From contig NZ_JARVRH010000027.1 of NCBI RefSeq assembly GCF_030209755.1, positions 62,001-126,000 of the forward strand: a DNA stretch of 64,000 nucleotides. The letters are read 5' to 3'. Below are positions 48,424 through 57,291 of this stretch, one piece after another. The first letter of the stretch is position 1. Every line of letters begins with the position of its first letter. Both the position numbers and the translations under genes were made by a program. The stretch comes from Arthrobacter sp. efr-133-TYG-118. Lineage in GTDB: Bacteria; Actinomycetota; Actinomycetes; Actinomycetales; Micrococcaceae. The notes below the pieces were generated by a model, which was not told where the DNA came from, did no database searches, and worked only from the letters and a program-made list of their open reading frames with translations.

Positions 48424-49731
48424 ATGACCAACACCCCCCGGCCGGGCTCTCAGCAGTGGTTCGGCCTCGCCAAAGAAACCACGTACGGCGTCCCCGTCGC
48501 CGCCCCCACCATGTGGATTCCCGTGGACACCCCCTCATGGGAGCCGAAGAAAACACCCCTCGTCGACAACGGCCTCCGCGGCATGATGGGCACCGACTAC
48601 GGGCAGACCCAGGGCATGCGCCACGACGAACTGTCCTACAAGACCCTGATCTACGCGGACACCGTGTTCCCGCACCTCATGGCCATGCTCGGCGGCACGG
48701 ACAACGTCACGGCCCTGACCGCCACGACCCTGACCCTCGGCACGACCTCCACCACGGGTGGCACCCTCCCCGCGGGCGCCACCTATTGGAAGGTCACCGC
48801 GACCGGCGGCGGCGGGGAAGGCATCGGCTCCAACGAAGTCACCGCCACACTCACCGGCGCGTCCTCCACGCAGGCACTCTCGTGGACCCTTGTGACCGGC
48901 GCGTCCGGATACAAGATCTACCGCGGCACCGCCCCCGGAGCTGAGAACGTCCTCGTCACGACCATCACGTCCGGTGCGACCCTGACGTTCACCGACACCG
49001 GAACCTCCACCGGGGCAGGCACCCCGCCCACGACCGCGGGCAACGTGCACGCCGTGTCCCTGAACAACACCTCGGACGCCACCCACACCGGCCAGCCCTA
49101 CTCCTACACCGGGTTCCTGTACCAGTTCGACGGGAACGTCATCCAGCTCCCCGGCATGGTCATGTCCGACCTGAAGTTCACCTTCAAGGCCGACACGCAG
49201 GTGACCCTGGACGTGGCGTGGATCAGCATGCCCGGCGCGACTCTCGCCGCGCCGACCAACACGCCGTCCACGCTGCCGCCGTTCCCGCCCGCCGGGGCCG
49301 GTATCTCCATCGCCGGTGTCCTGACGAACAACTACAGCGACTTCTCACTGGACCTCAAGCGCACCGTCACCCCCGTCGGGACGCTGAACGGCACCAACAT
49401 CCCGGCGGCGATCTTCGCCGGCCCGCTGTCCGTCACCGGTTCGTTGAATGCCCTATACCAGGGCCTCAGCGACACGGACCTGAACAACCTGCTCAACAAC
49501 ACGCAGCCGGCTTTGTCCCTGTCGATCAACCAGGCCGGGGACTCCGCTCACCCGCTCGTGCTGCAGTGCTCGAAGATCACCTACGACTCGGCCAAGCCGA
49601 CCGGTTCGAACACGTCCTTCGCGACGATCGCGTCTGCGTTCAAGGCGCTGATGAACGCGACCGATGCGCTCGACGGGAAGCTCTCCCCGGTGCAGGCCAA
49701 GATCGTCACCACCTCCGCAACACCGTACTAA
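48424..49731 (+). CDS. Major tail tube protein with Ig/FN3-like insertion
   Basis: 435 residues. Tail-tube sequence at both ends (FGLAKETTYGVPVAAPTMW; FSLDLKRTVTPVGTLNG; NQAGDSAHPLVLQCSKITYD) flanks a beta-sandwich insert (about 105-200: GATYWKVTATGGGGEGIGSN, SGYKIYRGTAPGA). Inserted FN3-like domains on tail tubes are known surface decorations. Followed by the chaperone gene. Confidence 0.82.
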   Translation: MTNTPRPGSQQWFGLAKETTYGVPVAAPTMWIPVDTPSWEPKKTPLVDNGLRGMMGTDYGQTQGMRHDELSYKTLIYADTVFPHLMAMLGGTDNVTALTATTLTLGTTSTTGGTLPAGATYWKVTATGGGGEGIGSNEVTATLTGASSTQALSWTLVTGASGYKIYRGTAPGAENVLVTTITSGATLTFTDTGTSTGAGTPPTTAGNVHAVSLNNTSDATHTGQPYSYTGFLYQFDGNVIQLPGMVMSDLKFTFKADTQVTLDVAWISMPGATLAAPTNTPSTLPPFPPAGAGISIAGVLTNNYSDFSLDLKRTVTPVGTLNGTNIPAAIFAGPLSVTGSLNALYQGLSDTDLNNLLNNTQPALSLSINQAGDSAHPLVLQCSKITYDSAKPTGSNTSFATIASAFKALMNATDALDGKLSPVQAKIVTTSATPY

Positions 49732-49738
49732 AAACCCC

Positions 49739-49765
49739 GGCGGGCGCCCCCCCGTGGCGCCCGCC
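49739..49765 (+). other. Intergenic hairpin after the tail tube gene
   Basis: GGCGGGCGCC / GGCGCCCGCC, 10-bp perfect stem with a seven-base loop, no U-run; it is the strongest of the four such hairpins. Confidence 0.55.
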
Positions 49766-49792
49766 ACCCCCTTATCCCCAAGGAGTATCCCC

Positions 49793-50317
49793 ATGTCCAA
49801 AACTTTCCCGCTTCTTGACGGCACCGTCGAACTGTTCGACCGCGACGAAATCACGCGCCGTCGCACCCTCCCGTACGACGTTCTGCTGAACCAGTCCGAC
49901 CACCTCATGGTCAAGCTCGCCCACGCCCGCCGCATCGTTGCCCCTGATGGCCGGGTTGAGGAGAACGAAGCCCTTGACGGGCCGGAACATCGTCTCACGA
50001 CGCACGAATCCGAAACCCTCGAGTACATGCAGCTCGCCCTCAACTGGTCCTGGCTCAAGGCCTGGACCCTTGACGCCCCGTTCCCGGCCAAGTGGGAAGA
50101 CCTCCTTGACCTGCCGAGGCGGGTCGTGGACGCGCTGCACGCCGCCGTGCAAGCCCACGCGAACGGGCGCCTGCCCGATGTTGCCCCTGACTTTGAGCCC
50201 AGCGCGGAGACGTTGGAGGACCGGGATTCTTTTACTGGCGGCTCCGACGCCTCCAAGACTTCATCCAAGGCACCCGCCAAGCGTCGGAGCTCGACCCGGA
50301 AACCCTCAGCCTCCTAA
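49793..50317 (+). CDS. Tail assembly chaperone, short form
   Basis: 174 residues behind AAGGAGTA. Helical (WSWLKAWTLDAPFPAKWEDLL, VVDALHAAVQAHANGR), ending with a Lys/Ser tail. Position between tail tube and tape measure identifies the G-type chaperone. A second frame extends it after a -1 shift near 50233. Confidence 0.8.
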   Translation: MSKTFPLLDGTVELFDRDEITRRRTLPYDVLLNQSDHLMVKLAHARRIVAPDGRVEENEALDGPEHRLTTHESETLEYMQLALNWSWLKAWTLDAPFPAKWEDLLDLPRRVVDALHAAVQAHANGRLPDVAPDFEPSAETLEDRDSFTGGSDASKTSSKAPAKRRSSTRKPSAS

Positions 50318-50469
50318 GGTTCCGCAACCGCTGGCACCCGATCTACGGCGGCAGCTACGCGGAGTATCTGGATACCCCGGAAGCAGTCATTGAAATGCTG
50401 CTGCGCATCGAGGACGCCTACACCCCCGCGCCGGCGCCTGCTGCGCCGCCCGACCCGATCATCCAGTAG
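50233..50469 (+). CDS. Tail assembly chaperone, frameshift extension
   Basis: In the -1 frame from 50233 the message reads YWRLRRLQDFIQGTRQ, PETLSLLRFRNRWHP, YAEYLDTPEAVIEML to TAG at 50469, with no start codon of its own. The frame-0 codons TCT TTT lie on TTTT (50230-50233), where tRNA-Phe can re-pair one base back. The fused product of about 225 residues is the GT-like form. The translation shift is inferred from position and continuity. Confidence 0.7.
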   Translation, partial: YWRLRRLQDFIQGTRQASELDPETLSLLRFRNRWHPIYGGSYAEYLDTPEAVIEMLLRIEDAYTPAPAPAAPPDPIIQ

Positions 50470-50478
50470 GAGCGTCCC

Positions 50479-50901
50479 GTGGCAGGTCTTGAGTTCATCT
50501 GGCACGGGATCGAAGACCTTGAGAAAGCGTTCGTCCGGGCCGGGGTGCAAGCTGATCTTGCCGCCCGCGAAAACGTGAAGGTCGGCGCAGCGACCCTGAT
50601 CCGGGACGCGCAGAACAACTTCGAAGGCGCCCACAAAAAGGGCGAACCGCACGTCGGCGGGAACAAGCCGAACATCGTGACCGGCAACCTGCGCCGCTCG
50701 ATCATGGCCGACTCCCTGAATCACTACGGCATGGGCGTCTACTCCACGCAGGTGGGCCCGACCATGAAGTACGGGCGCCGCGTGGAGCTGGGCCTCGCCC
50801 CCACGGGAGCGTACCCGTACTTCGGGCCTGCCGCCGCGAAAGTGCGCGCCGAAATGGCCGCCATTGCTACCGCCAACTGGGCGCGATTCATCAAATTCTA
50901 A
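50479..50901 (+). CDS. HK97 gp10-like tail/neck protein
   Basis: 140 residues from GTG behind TAGGAGC. IEDLEKAFVRAGVQADLA, VKVGAATLIRDAQNNF, VTGNLRRSIMAD and YGRRVELGLAPTGAYPYFGPA follow the gp10-like (HK97) pattern. Its place after the chaperone is unusual, since such genes normally precede the tail tube. Confidence 0.72.
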   Translation: MAGLEFIWHGIEDLEKAFVRAGVQADLAARENVKVGAATLIRDAQNNFEGAHKKGEPHVGGNKPNIVTGNLRRSIMADSLNHYGMGVYSTQVGPTMKYGRRVELGLAPTGAYPYFGPAAAKVRAEMAAIATANWARFIKF

Positions 50902-50916
50902 TCACCGGAGGCCCCC

Positions 50917-53900
50917 ATGTCGTTCCTGCCCCCTGTCGTCATGGAAATGCGGGCCAACGCCTCCCAGTTCCTCTCGGAGCAGGGCAAAGTCGTTGCCGCG
51001 GCGAAGACCACCGCGACGGAGACGGAGAAGGCCGCGCAGAAGGAAGCCGCAGCCGCCAGGACATCCGCTGCGGAGGCTACCCGCGCCGCCGAGCAGAAGG
51101 CCGCGGCTTCTGACAGTGCAGCGAAGGCCGCTGTCGTGGCAACGGACCGGCGTATCGCCGCCGAAGTGAAAGCCACCGAAGCGCAGGCCAAGGCCGCGCA
51201 GATACAGGCCGACTCCCTCGGTGCGATGACGAAGGAACAGCAGGTCGCGTATGACAAGCAGGTAGCTGCAGCCGAACGCGCCGCCAACGCCGTGTCCCTT
51301 GCCGCAGCGAAGGAATCCGAGGCACAAGGCAAAGCCGCGGCATCCGCGACTGTCGCCGCCGAGGCGCAGTCAAAGGCCGCCGACCTGCAGGTGGTGGCAG
51401 CGGAGAAGTCCGCCGCCGCGCAGGAAGTCGCCGCGACCCGCACGAAGGTCGCGATGAACTCCGTGGTGGGAGTGGCGAACAAAGTCAGCGCCGTGACTCT
51501 CCTCGCCGCAGGCGCGATCGCCGTGGGCTCCGTCGAGATGGCGTCCAAGTTCGAGAAGTCCACCATGCTCCTCGTCACCGCCGGCGGGGAATCCGTGAAC
51601 GCGCTCGAGTCTGTCCGTCAGGGCATCCTGGATGTTTCCACCCAGACGGGTACCTCTGCTGAGCAAATGAGCGAGGGCATGTATGTGATGGAGAAGGCCG
51701 GGATCCGTGGCGCGGCTGGTCTGTCGGCGTTGAAGATGGCTGCTGAGGGTGCCAAGGACGAGAACGTGGACCTGTCGATCATGACGCAGGCCCTCACGGA
51801 CTTGCTGCTTGACTACGGTACCAAGACCAGCGACGCCGCAGCGGTCACCCGGGACTCGGTGAAGTACACGAACGAGCTCGTTGCGGCGTCGGGTGCTGCG
51901 AAGACCACGATGACGGACTTCGCGGGCAGCATGTCCGCGATTATCCCGATCGGTTCCACGGCGAAGATCAGCTTTGAGCAGCTCGGTGGTGCGATCGCTA
52001 CCATGACGCAGCACGGGCAGACCGCGCAGCAGTCCTCGCAGAACCTCGCGAACCTTGTCATGTCCCTCGTCAGGCCGAACAACCTGGCGTCGGCGGCCAT
52101 GTCCCAGCTTGGCATCGACACGACCGACCTTGCAGCGCACCTTGGCGAACGTGGCCTGTCCGGCACCCTCGCGATTGTGGACAAAGCCATCAAGGACCAC
52201 ATGACCCCGGACTTGATGGTCCACACCGGCACCATGAAGGACAACGCCAACGCCGCGAAGGCGATGGACACCATCATGTCCCAGATGTCCCCGACGATGG
52301 CGAAGCTGTCCCAGGGCCTCAAGGACGGGTCCGTGTCCCAGAAGTCCTACACCAAGGACGTTAAGGACTTGGGCGGTGAAGCGGGCGCACTGGGCAACCA
52401 GTTCATGACCCTCTACAAAGCCAACTCGGGCGTCACCGACTCCCTAAAGGCCGGTAAGCCAGCCTACGAAACCTACACGGCGGCCCTGCGGGACACCCTC
52501 GGCAACGTGACGGCCATGCGCGCCGCGCAAATGCTCCTCATGAACGACGGCCGCGAGTTCGAAGCGAACATCAAGGCCATCGGTGAAGCGGGCAAGAAGA
52601 CCGGGCAGGACATCTCCACTTGGGCTGACATGCAGTCCACCCTGTCCGTGAAAATGGACCAGACGAAAGCCATGGTCGAGAACCTCGGCATCGAACTGGG
52701 GTCCAAACTGGTCCCGGTCGCGAAGGACGCGGTCCAAGGTTTCACGGACCTGTTCCACGGCTTCGAAAAGGGCAACCCTGTCCTGCTGGGCATTGCCGGG
52801 CTCATCGGCGGGGCACTCCTTATCTCCACCGTGGACTTCGGTGTCCAGATGGGCAAGACTGTCGTGAAGACGGTCTCGGGTCTGGTCGACATGGGTGCGA
52901 CCGCCATTGCGCAGTCGTCATTGTTCGTCAAGGGCATGATGGCTGACGAGATAGCCGTCGGCCAGTTCTCCACAAAAGCCGAGATTGCCGGGGCCAAGGT
53001 CAAGGGCATGTCCGGGATGATCGGCGGCATCGGGGCAGTCGCCACCGGAGCCGTTATCGGGCTGGAACTCGCGTCGTCAACGGTCAAGACCGCAACGAAC
53101 TCCATACAGGACATCACCACTGCGCTCAAGGACTTTGCCGACGCGGGAAATACCGCTGGCAAGATCCAGATGGACGCCCTGTTTTCCAACTGGGATAAGG
53201 GGTTAGGGCATACCACGTCCAGCATTTCCGGCATGGATGATGCTATCCAGAAGCTCCAGCATCAGGACTTCAACCAGTGGGCCAATCACCTCTTCGATCC
53301 ACTGAACTCCGCGTTGCACATGGCGCGCTCCCAGGTCCAGGAGACCGAGGATAAGATCACGAGCCTTGGCAGTTCGCTCGGCCAAATGGCCAGCAACGGA
53401 TCTTTGGATACGGCGGCCAGGGGCTTCGACCGGCTCGCTAAGTCGTGGGGTGGCGGTCTCAAGGGCGCTCAGGACTTGCTCGACAAGATGCCGGATTATA
53501 AGAAGGCGCTCGAGGACCAGTCCAATGCCGTGGGGCATCAGCTCTCGCAGCAGGAAGAGCTTGAGTTCGCGATGGGCAAAATCCCTGATGCGATGGTCAA
53601 GGCGCTGAACCCTACCCAAAAGTTCACGGACGCCATCGGCCAGGTTCACCCGATCACCCCGGCCCTGCAGAAATCCCTGGATGATGCTGGCGTGTCCGCT
53701 GATGGTCTGGCAAACGACCTTACGAAAGTGCTTGACGGAATGTTGGCCGCTGGTTTGGCGACGGAGAACTCCCGGACCGCGACGGAGGGCTTCAACAAGA
53801 CCATCAACGACGCACATACGGCCGTTGATGACCTGACGAAGCAGCACGTGGACTTAAGTAACGCACTCAACGACACGTCCACGGACTTCAACCTGGCTGA

Positions 53901-54702
53901 CGCTGCCGGCGCGCAGTTGAATGACAAGTTCACTGCCGTGAAGGACAAGGGCATTGAGGTTGCCAAGTCGCTTGCCGGTCAGGGTAAAGAGGCCGTGTCC
54001 GGGGCTTTGGTGGATACGTACAACAACATGATCAAGGCAGCGGACGGCATGGGCATCCATGGGCAGGCCGCGATCGACCTGACCCGGAACTTGTTGGGCA
54101 TCCCGAAGAACGTGGACGTTAAGACGTGGGTTGACACTGCGGCTGCTCAGGCGGCCACGGACAAACTCCAAGGGTCACTGGACAAACTCCCGACGTTCAA
54201 GAGTGTCTCGGTCAACGTGCAGTACACGGAGTCGGGAACGCAGGTCTTGAAGAACGCTCAGGACGCGGGCAACACGCTCACGTCGAAGATCAGCAACATG
54301 GGTGGTGCGGTCTCGGAGACCATGGGCTTCTGGGATGGCGGTGTCATTCCCGGCACGCCACCGTCGAACCCCAAGATGGACAACATCTTGACGATGGTCA
54401 ACGGGAAGCCGCTGATGGTCCGATCGGGTGAGTTCATCACGAATGAGCCGATGACGAAGGTCAACATGCCGTGGCTGAAGGCATCAAACGCGGGCCTGAA
54501 TATTGGTTCCGCGATGCAGTCCCGGTACGCCAGCGGTTACGCGCAGGGCGCGTCGCAGGCGGCGTCCTATGGCCAGCATGCCGGTACCTCCCCAGCAGCC
54601 GGCAGGTCGGTCGTGAACAACGTTGACCTTCATGTTCAGACGAACGCGACGGCCCCGCAGATCGTGCGGGAGCTTGGCTCGTTTTTGGCGATGCAGGGCT
54701 AA
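50917..54702 (+). CDS. Tape measure protein
   Basis: 1261 residues, the longest gene here. An Ala/Glu/Lys coiled N-terminus (1-190) is followed by the TP901-type core (GQTAQQSSQNLANLVMSLV, about 360-390), central hydrophobic helices (LIGGALLISTVDFGVQ; GIGAVATGAVIGLELASS) and a Gly-rich C-terminus with YASGYAQGASQAASYGQ. It sets tail length and serves in DNA entry. Confidence 0.92.
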   Translation: MSFLPPVVMEMRANASQFLSEQGKVVAAAKTTATETEKAAQKEAAAARTSAAEATRAAEQKAAASDSAAKAAVVATDRRIAAEVKATEAQAKAAQIQADSLGAMTKEQQVAYDKQVAAAERAANAVSLAAAKESEAQGKAAASATVAAEAQSKAADLQVVAAEKSAAAQEVAATRTKVAMNSVVGVANKVSAVTLLAAGAIAVGSVEMASKFEKSTMLLVTAGGESVNALESVRQGILDVSTQTGTSAEQMSEGMYVMEKAGIRGAAGLSALKMAAEGAKDENVDLSIMTQALTDLLLDYGTKTSDAAAVTRDSVKYTNELVAASGAAKTTMTDFAGSMSAIIPIGSTAKISFEQLGGAIATMTQHGQTAQQSSQNLANLVMSLVRPNNLASAAMSQLGIDTTDLAAHLGERGLSGTLAIVDKAIKDHMTPDLMVHTGTMKDNANAAKAMDTIMSQMSPTMAKLSQGLKDGSVSQKSYTKDVKDLGGEAGALGNQFMTLYKANSGVTDSLKAGKPAYETYTAALRDTLGNVTAMRAAQMLLMNDGREFEANIKAIGEAGKKTGQDISTWADMQSTLSVKMDQTKAMVENLGIELGSKLVPVAKDAVQGFTDLFHGFEKGNPVLLGIAGLIGGALLISTVDFGVQMGKTVVKTVSGLVDMGATAIAQSSLFVKGMMADEIAVGQFSTKAEIAGAKVKGMSGMIGGIGAVATGAVIGLELASSTVKTATNSIQDITTALKDFADAGNTAGKIQMDALFSNWDKGLGHTTSSISGMDDAIQKLQHQDFNQWANHLFDPLNSALHMARSQVQETEDKITSLGSSLGQMASNGSLDTAARGFDRLAKSWGGGLKGAQDLLDKMPDYKKALEDQSNAVGHQLSQQEELEFAMGKIPDAMVKALNPTQKFTDAIGQVHPITPALQKSLDDAGVSADGLANDLTKVLDGMLAAGLATENSRTATEGFNKTINDAHTAVDDLTKQHVDLSNALNDTSTDFNLADAAGAQLNDKFTAVKDKGIEVAKSLAGQGKEAVSGALVDTYNNMIKAADGMGIHGQAAIDLTRNLLGIPKNVDVKTWVDTAAAQAATDKLQGSLDKLPTFKSVSVNVQYTESGTQVLKNAQDAGNTLTSKISNMGGAVSETMGFWDGGVIPGTPPSNPKMDNILTMVNGKPLMVRSGEFITNEPMTKVNMPWLKASNAGLNIGSAMQSRYASGYAQGASQAASYGQHAGTSPAAGRSVVNNVDLHVQTNATAPQIVRELGSFLAMQG

Positions 54703-54712
54703 CAAACATTCC

Positions 54713-54748
54713 GTGGCCGGACACTTTCGGGTGTCCGGCCACCCCCTT
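54713..54748 (+). terminator. Terminator after the tape measure gene
   Basis: Perfect 12-bp stem GTGGCCGGACAC / GTGTCCGGCCAC, six-base loop, then CCCCCTTTT. It marks the left edge of the unusual 4.7-kb block before the next tail gene. Confidence 0.75.
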
Positions 54749-54763
54749 TTGAAAGGCACCCTC

Positions 54764-55180
54764 GTGGCATTCACTTTCGCGGCCATCGTAGCTTGGGACC
54801 CTAACGGGAAACAGGCCGTCAAGAACGTCAGCTTTCAGGTGTACGCGGTAACTGACACCAGCTACACGACTCCTTTGGCGATCACGGACCCGTTCGGGGC
54901 GGCGATCCCGGGGAACATCCTGAACTCCAGCTCGCAGGGCGTGTTCCCTCAGTTCATGCAGGCCACTAACTCAACGGTGGTCATCGCGGACTCCACCAAA
55001 ACGTATGCGTGGACGATCAACTGCGTCCAGCAAGACGCCGCCACAGCGAGCTTCATCAACACCCCGACAAGTGCCACGGCAGCGGCTCTTTCTGCCACTT
55101 ATGCCCCCGTCACGGGTAGCCCAAATTATGACGCCATGGGCGATGCCTTGGTGTTCGCTCTCATCTTCGGAGGTAAATAA
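54764..55180 (+). CDS. Tail-block hypothetical protein
   Basis: 138 residues from GTG behind GAAAGG. Beta-rich (AAIVAWDPNGKQAVKNVSFQV; DPFGAAIPGNILNSSSQG), resembling a short fibre-tip or minor tail protein. The stop abuts the next ATG. Function unknown. Confidence 0.65.
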   Translation: MAFTFAAIVAWDPNGKQAVKNVSFQVYAVTDTSYTTPLAITDPFGAAIPGNILNSSSQGVFPQFMQATNSTVVIADSTKTYAWTINCVQQDAATASFINTPTSATAAALSATYAPVTGSPNYDAMGDALVFALIFGGK

Positions 55181-55543
55181 ATGTCCGCCAACCTCAAGAC
55201 AATCACGTCAGCCACGGCGGGGGCCTTGCTTTCCCAGCAGCTCAGCACATCCGAAGCAGCTCTATACACCGTTCCGGCAGCAACGACAGTGAAGATTGCT
55301 CAGGGCAGCTTGTGCAACACCACCGGCAGTGACACCACAGTCTTCCTGTCCATCGTCAAGAGTGGTGGGACGATGGGCGACGGCACGCACAGGGTAATCA
55401 GTGGTGCCACGATCAAGGCCAATGACACGATCTCCCTTGATTATCTCGCCGGTCACTTTCTCGGCCCCGGTGACGTTATCGCCGGATACGCCGGGGCCGC
55501 AACCGCTGTGGACATCGTAGTTTCTGGGGTGGTGCTCACATGA
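55181..55543 (+). CDS. Tail-block hypothetical protein
   Basis: 120 residues, beta-rich (AALYTVPAATTVKIAQGSL; TVFLSIVKSGGT; ISLDYLAGHFLGPGDVIAGY), like small head-fibre or capsid-decorating jelly-roll proteins that carry TVPA and GPGDVI motifs. ATG directly follows the previous stop behind GGAGG. Stop overlaps the next ATG. Confidence 0.65.
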   Translation: MSANLKTITSATAGALLSQQLSTSEAALYTVPAATTVKIAQGSLCNTTGSDTTVFLSIVKSGGTMGDGTHRVISGATIKANDTISLDYLAGHFLGPGDVIAGYAGAATAVDIVVSGVVLT

Positions 55544-56751
55544 GCAGGTCTCTAAGTCAGCGCGGATCATTGCAGGTCCCGGCAGAGTACTCGGCATTTG
55601 CGCCGCTCGGCAATGCATCGCCCCGGCAGGTGGGGGACAACAAGAACGGCGCGCTGGACTGGCGGCACGAGGGGACTGCAGCTTACCTCACCCACTTCGT
55701 GATGGGCTCCAGCTCGTTGTCACTGGCTGGCTGCTACGCCGCTGGCACGGACCTCGGGCAGGGGGACGGGTTCTTCGTCTCGCACAAGAACAGCGGCGCC
55801 GGCATTAGGGCAATCGGCAACGGCGGCTCAAGCATCCTCATGTACCTGGTCGGCCAAAGTCACTCCACCCTGATTAATGGCGAGGTCTGGAAGAACAACC
55901 AAGGCGTGAAGCTGTTCGCCAAGATCGGTGAGGGCTTCGGGGATGGTGTTGCCGTCAGTGGCTCAACCACTTTCACTTCTGCAACGGCGGGCTTCACGAG
56001 TGCGGATATCGGGCAGTCGCTTAGCCAGATGACCACCAAGGGAACGCTAAACGTAACCGGAACGATACCTTCCGGGACCACAATCTCATCCGTCACCGAC
56101 TCGCAAACGGTTGTACTGTCCAATGCGTGCACGGCCGCCGGGACGGGCCTCAACTTCCTGATCGGTGGACGCGCACCGACTAGCACGCAGTCACTGTTCA
56201 CAATCTACGACACCAACGGCACGAGCAAGCGGTACGAGTTCACGCTGGGCAAATACAACGGCCTCGTGCCCCACGCTGTCCAGTCCAACGACGTTGCAAC
56301 CCAGTCGCTCCTGGTGACGGCGGCGGTCGGGCAGACATCAGAGATCTTCACGGTTCTCAAGGACGGCAACGCCACGGGTGCACTCTCCATCATCGCGTCA
56401 GGGCTCATGGCGGCGCGGTTCGGGTCATCCCTGACGAACGCCGGAAATACGGCAAACAACTCCGTCAGCATCACGAACAACGGCACCTCAGCCCACTCGC
56501 TCTACATCACGCGGGCCTCGGCGCAGACCGGCGACCAGATCAGCCTCCGCGACGCGAGTGGCGTTCTCCAGTCCCGGTTCAACAAGGACAGCATCTTCAT
56601 GACAAAGGTGAACGCTGCACCCGCTGACGCGGACGTGAATACGGGCGAGGCCGCTATCTGGTTCGACTCAACCAATGGAGCGTCAAAACTCATGATCAAA
56701 GCCAAACAAGCTGACGGAACAGTCAAGACAGGAAGCGTGAGCCTCGCATGA
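55540..56751 (+). CDS. Putative tail fibre/receptor-binding protein
   Basis: 403 residues, rich in Gly, Ser, Thr and Asn, with short beta repeats (TTFTSATAGFTSADIGQSLS, SGTTISSVTDSQTVVLSNAC). C-terminal NAAPADADVNTGEAAIWFDST then ANQADGTVKTGS-like KAKQADGTVKTGS, a segment common near the end of phage and bacteriocin fibres. Likely surface recognition. Confidence 0.7.
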   Translation: MSRSLSQRGSLQVPAEYSAFAPLGNASPRQVGDNKNGALDWRHEGTAAYLTHFVMGSSSLSLAGCYAAGTDLGQGDGFFVSHKNSGAGIRAIGNGGSSILMYLVGQSHSTLINGEVWKNNQGVKLFAKIGEGFGDGVAVSGSTTFTSATAGFTSADIGQSLSQMTTKGTLNVTGTIPSGTTISSVTDSQTVVLSNACTAAGTGLNFLIGGRAPTSTQSLFTIYDTNGTSKRYEFTLGKYNGLVPHAVQSNDVATQSLLVTAAVGQTSEIFTVLKDGNATGALSIIASGLMAARFGSSLTNAGNTANNSVSITNNGTSAHSLYITRASAQTGDQISLRDASGVLQSRFNKDSIFMTKVNAAPADADVNTGEAAIWFDSTNGASKLMIKAKQADGTVKTGSVSLA

Positions 56752-56900
56752 TGACCCGTCAAGACGCAATCGCCTACTTCCTAGCGATGAGCATAGCCGA
56801 CGCGGGGGAGCATCTCACGAGCGAACAAATGCCTCTGCATTGGGCCGAGACCACCGACGCGTTCCATGCACTCGGCGTAGAAGATAAGGAACTGGCATGA
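56748..56900 (+). CDS. 50-residue hypothetical protein
   Basis: ATG overlaps the fibre stop. Acidic helical peptide (QDAIAYFLAMSIADAGEHL). Unknown; may assist fibre assembly. Confidence 0.5.
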   Translation: MMTRQDAIAYFLAMSIADAGEHLTSEQMPLHWAETTDAFHALGVEDKELA

Positions 56901-57016
56901 ACCCCACCGTAATCCTCGCCCTCATCAGCGACCTGTACAACCAGAATGCGATTCTGGCAGAGCGCAACGCCCAACTCGAAGCGGAGCTAGCCAAGAAAAC
57001 GGAAGGTGCCGAATGA
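56897..57016 (+). CDS. 39-residue coiled-coil peptide
   Basis: ATG overlaps the previous stop. A leucine-spaced helix (ILALISDLYNQNAILAERNA then LEAELAKK) forms a clear short coiled coil. Function unknown. Confidence 0.5.
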   Translation: MNPTVILALISDLYNQNAILAERNAQLEAELAKKTEGAE

Positions 57017-57291
57017 GCGACGACGGCGTATTAATATCCCATAGGAGCGCTCGAACCGGCGTAAGGAAAATCGCCGTCGGAGGTCCTAGCCTCAGCGGCT
57101 ATCTGGCTGAGAATCTCCCGCCCCGCGACTCAGTGTTCAAGATCCACGACGCACCAGCCGGCCCGGTGTTGCGTTTCAGAGTTAATGCGGAAGGGAAGAT
57201 GGATGCGGAGTATGACCCCGCAAAACTGACCGAAGCCGCCTTAGCACTCATGGCGGAAGTCGCTCGCATTCAGGGGGGCAGCGCTAGCTGA
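57013..57291 (+). CDS. Small tail-block protein
   Basis: 92 residues, start in the previous stop. Beta-rich middle (DSVFKIHDAPAGPVLRFRVN) and helical C-terminus (LTEAALALMAEVARIQGG). Ends eight bases inside the convergent GDSL gene. Confidence 0.55.
   Translation: MSDDGVLISHRSARTGVRKIAVGGPSLSGYLAENLPPRDSVFKIHDAPAGPVLRFRVNAEGKMDAEYDPAKLTEAALALMAEVARIQGGSAS

Noticed and set aside
44541..50317. Diversity-generating retroelement acting on the Ig-like domains of capsid or tail tube
   Set aside because: No reverse transcriptase, template repeat or matching variable repeat was found in the window.
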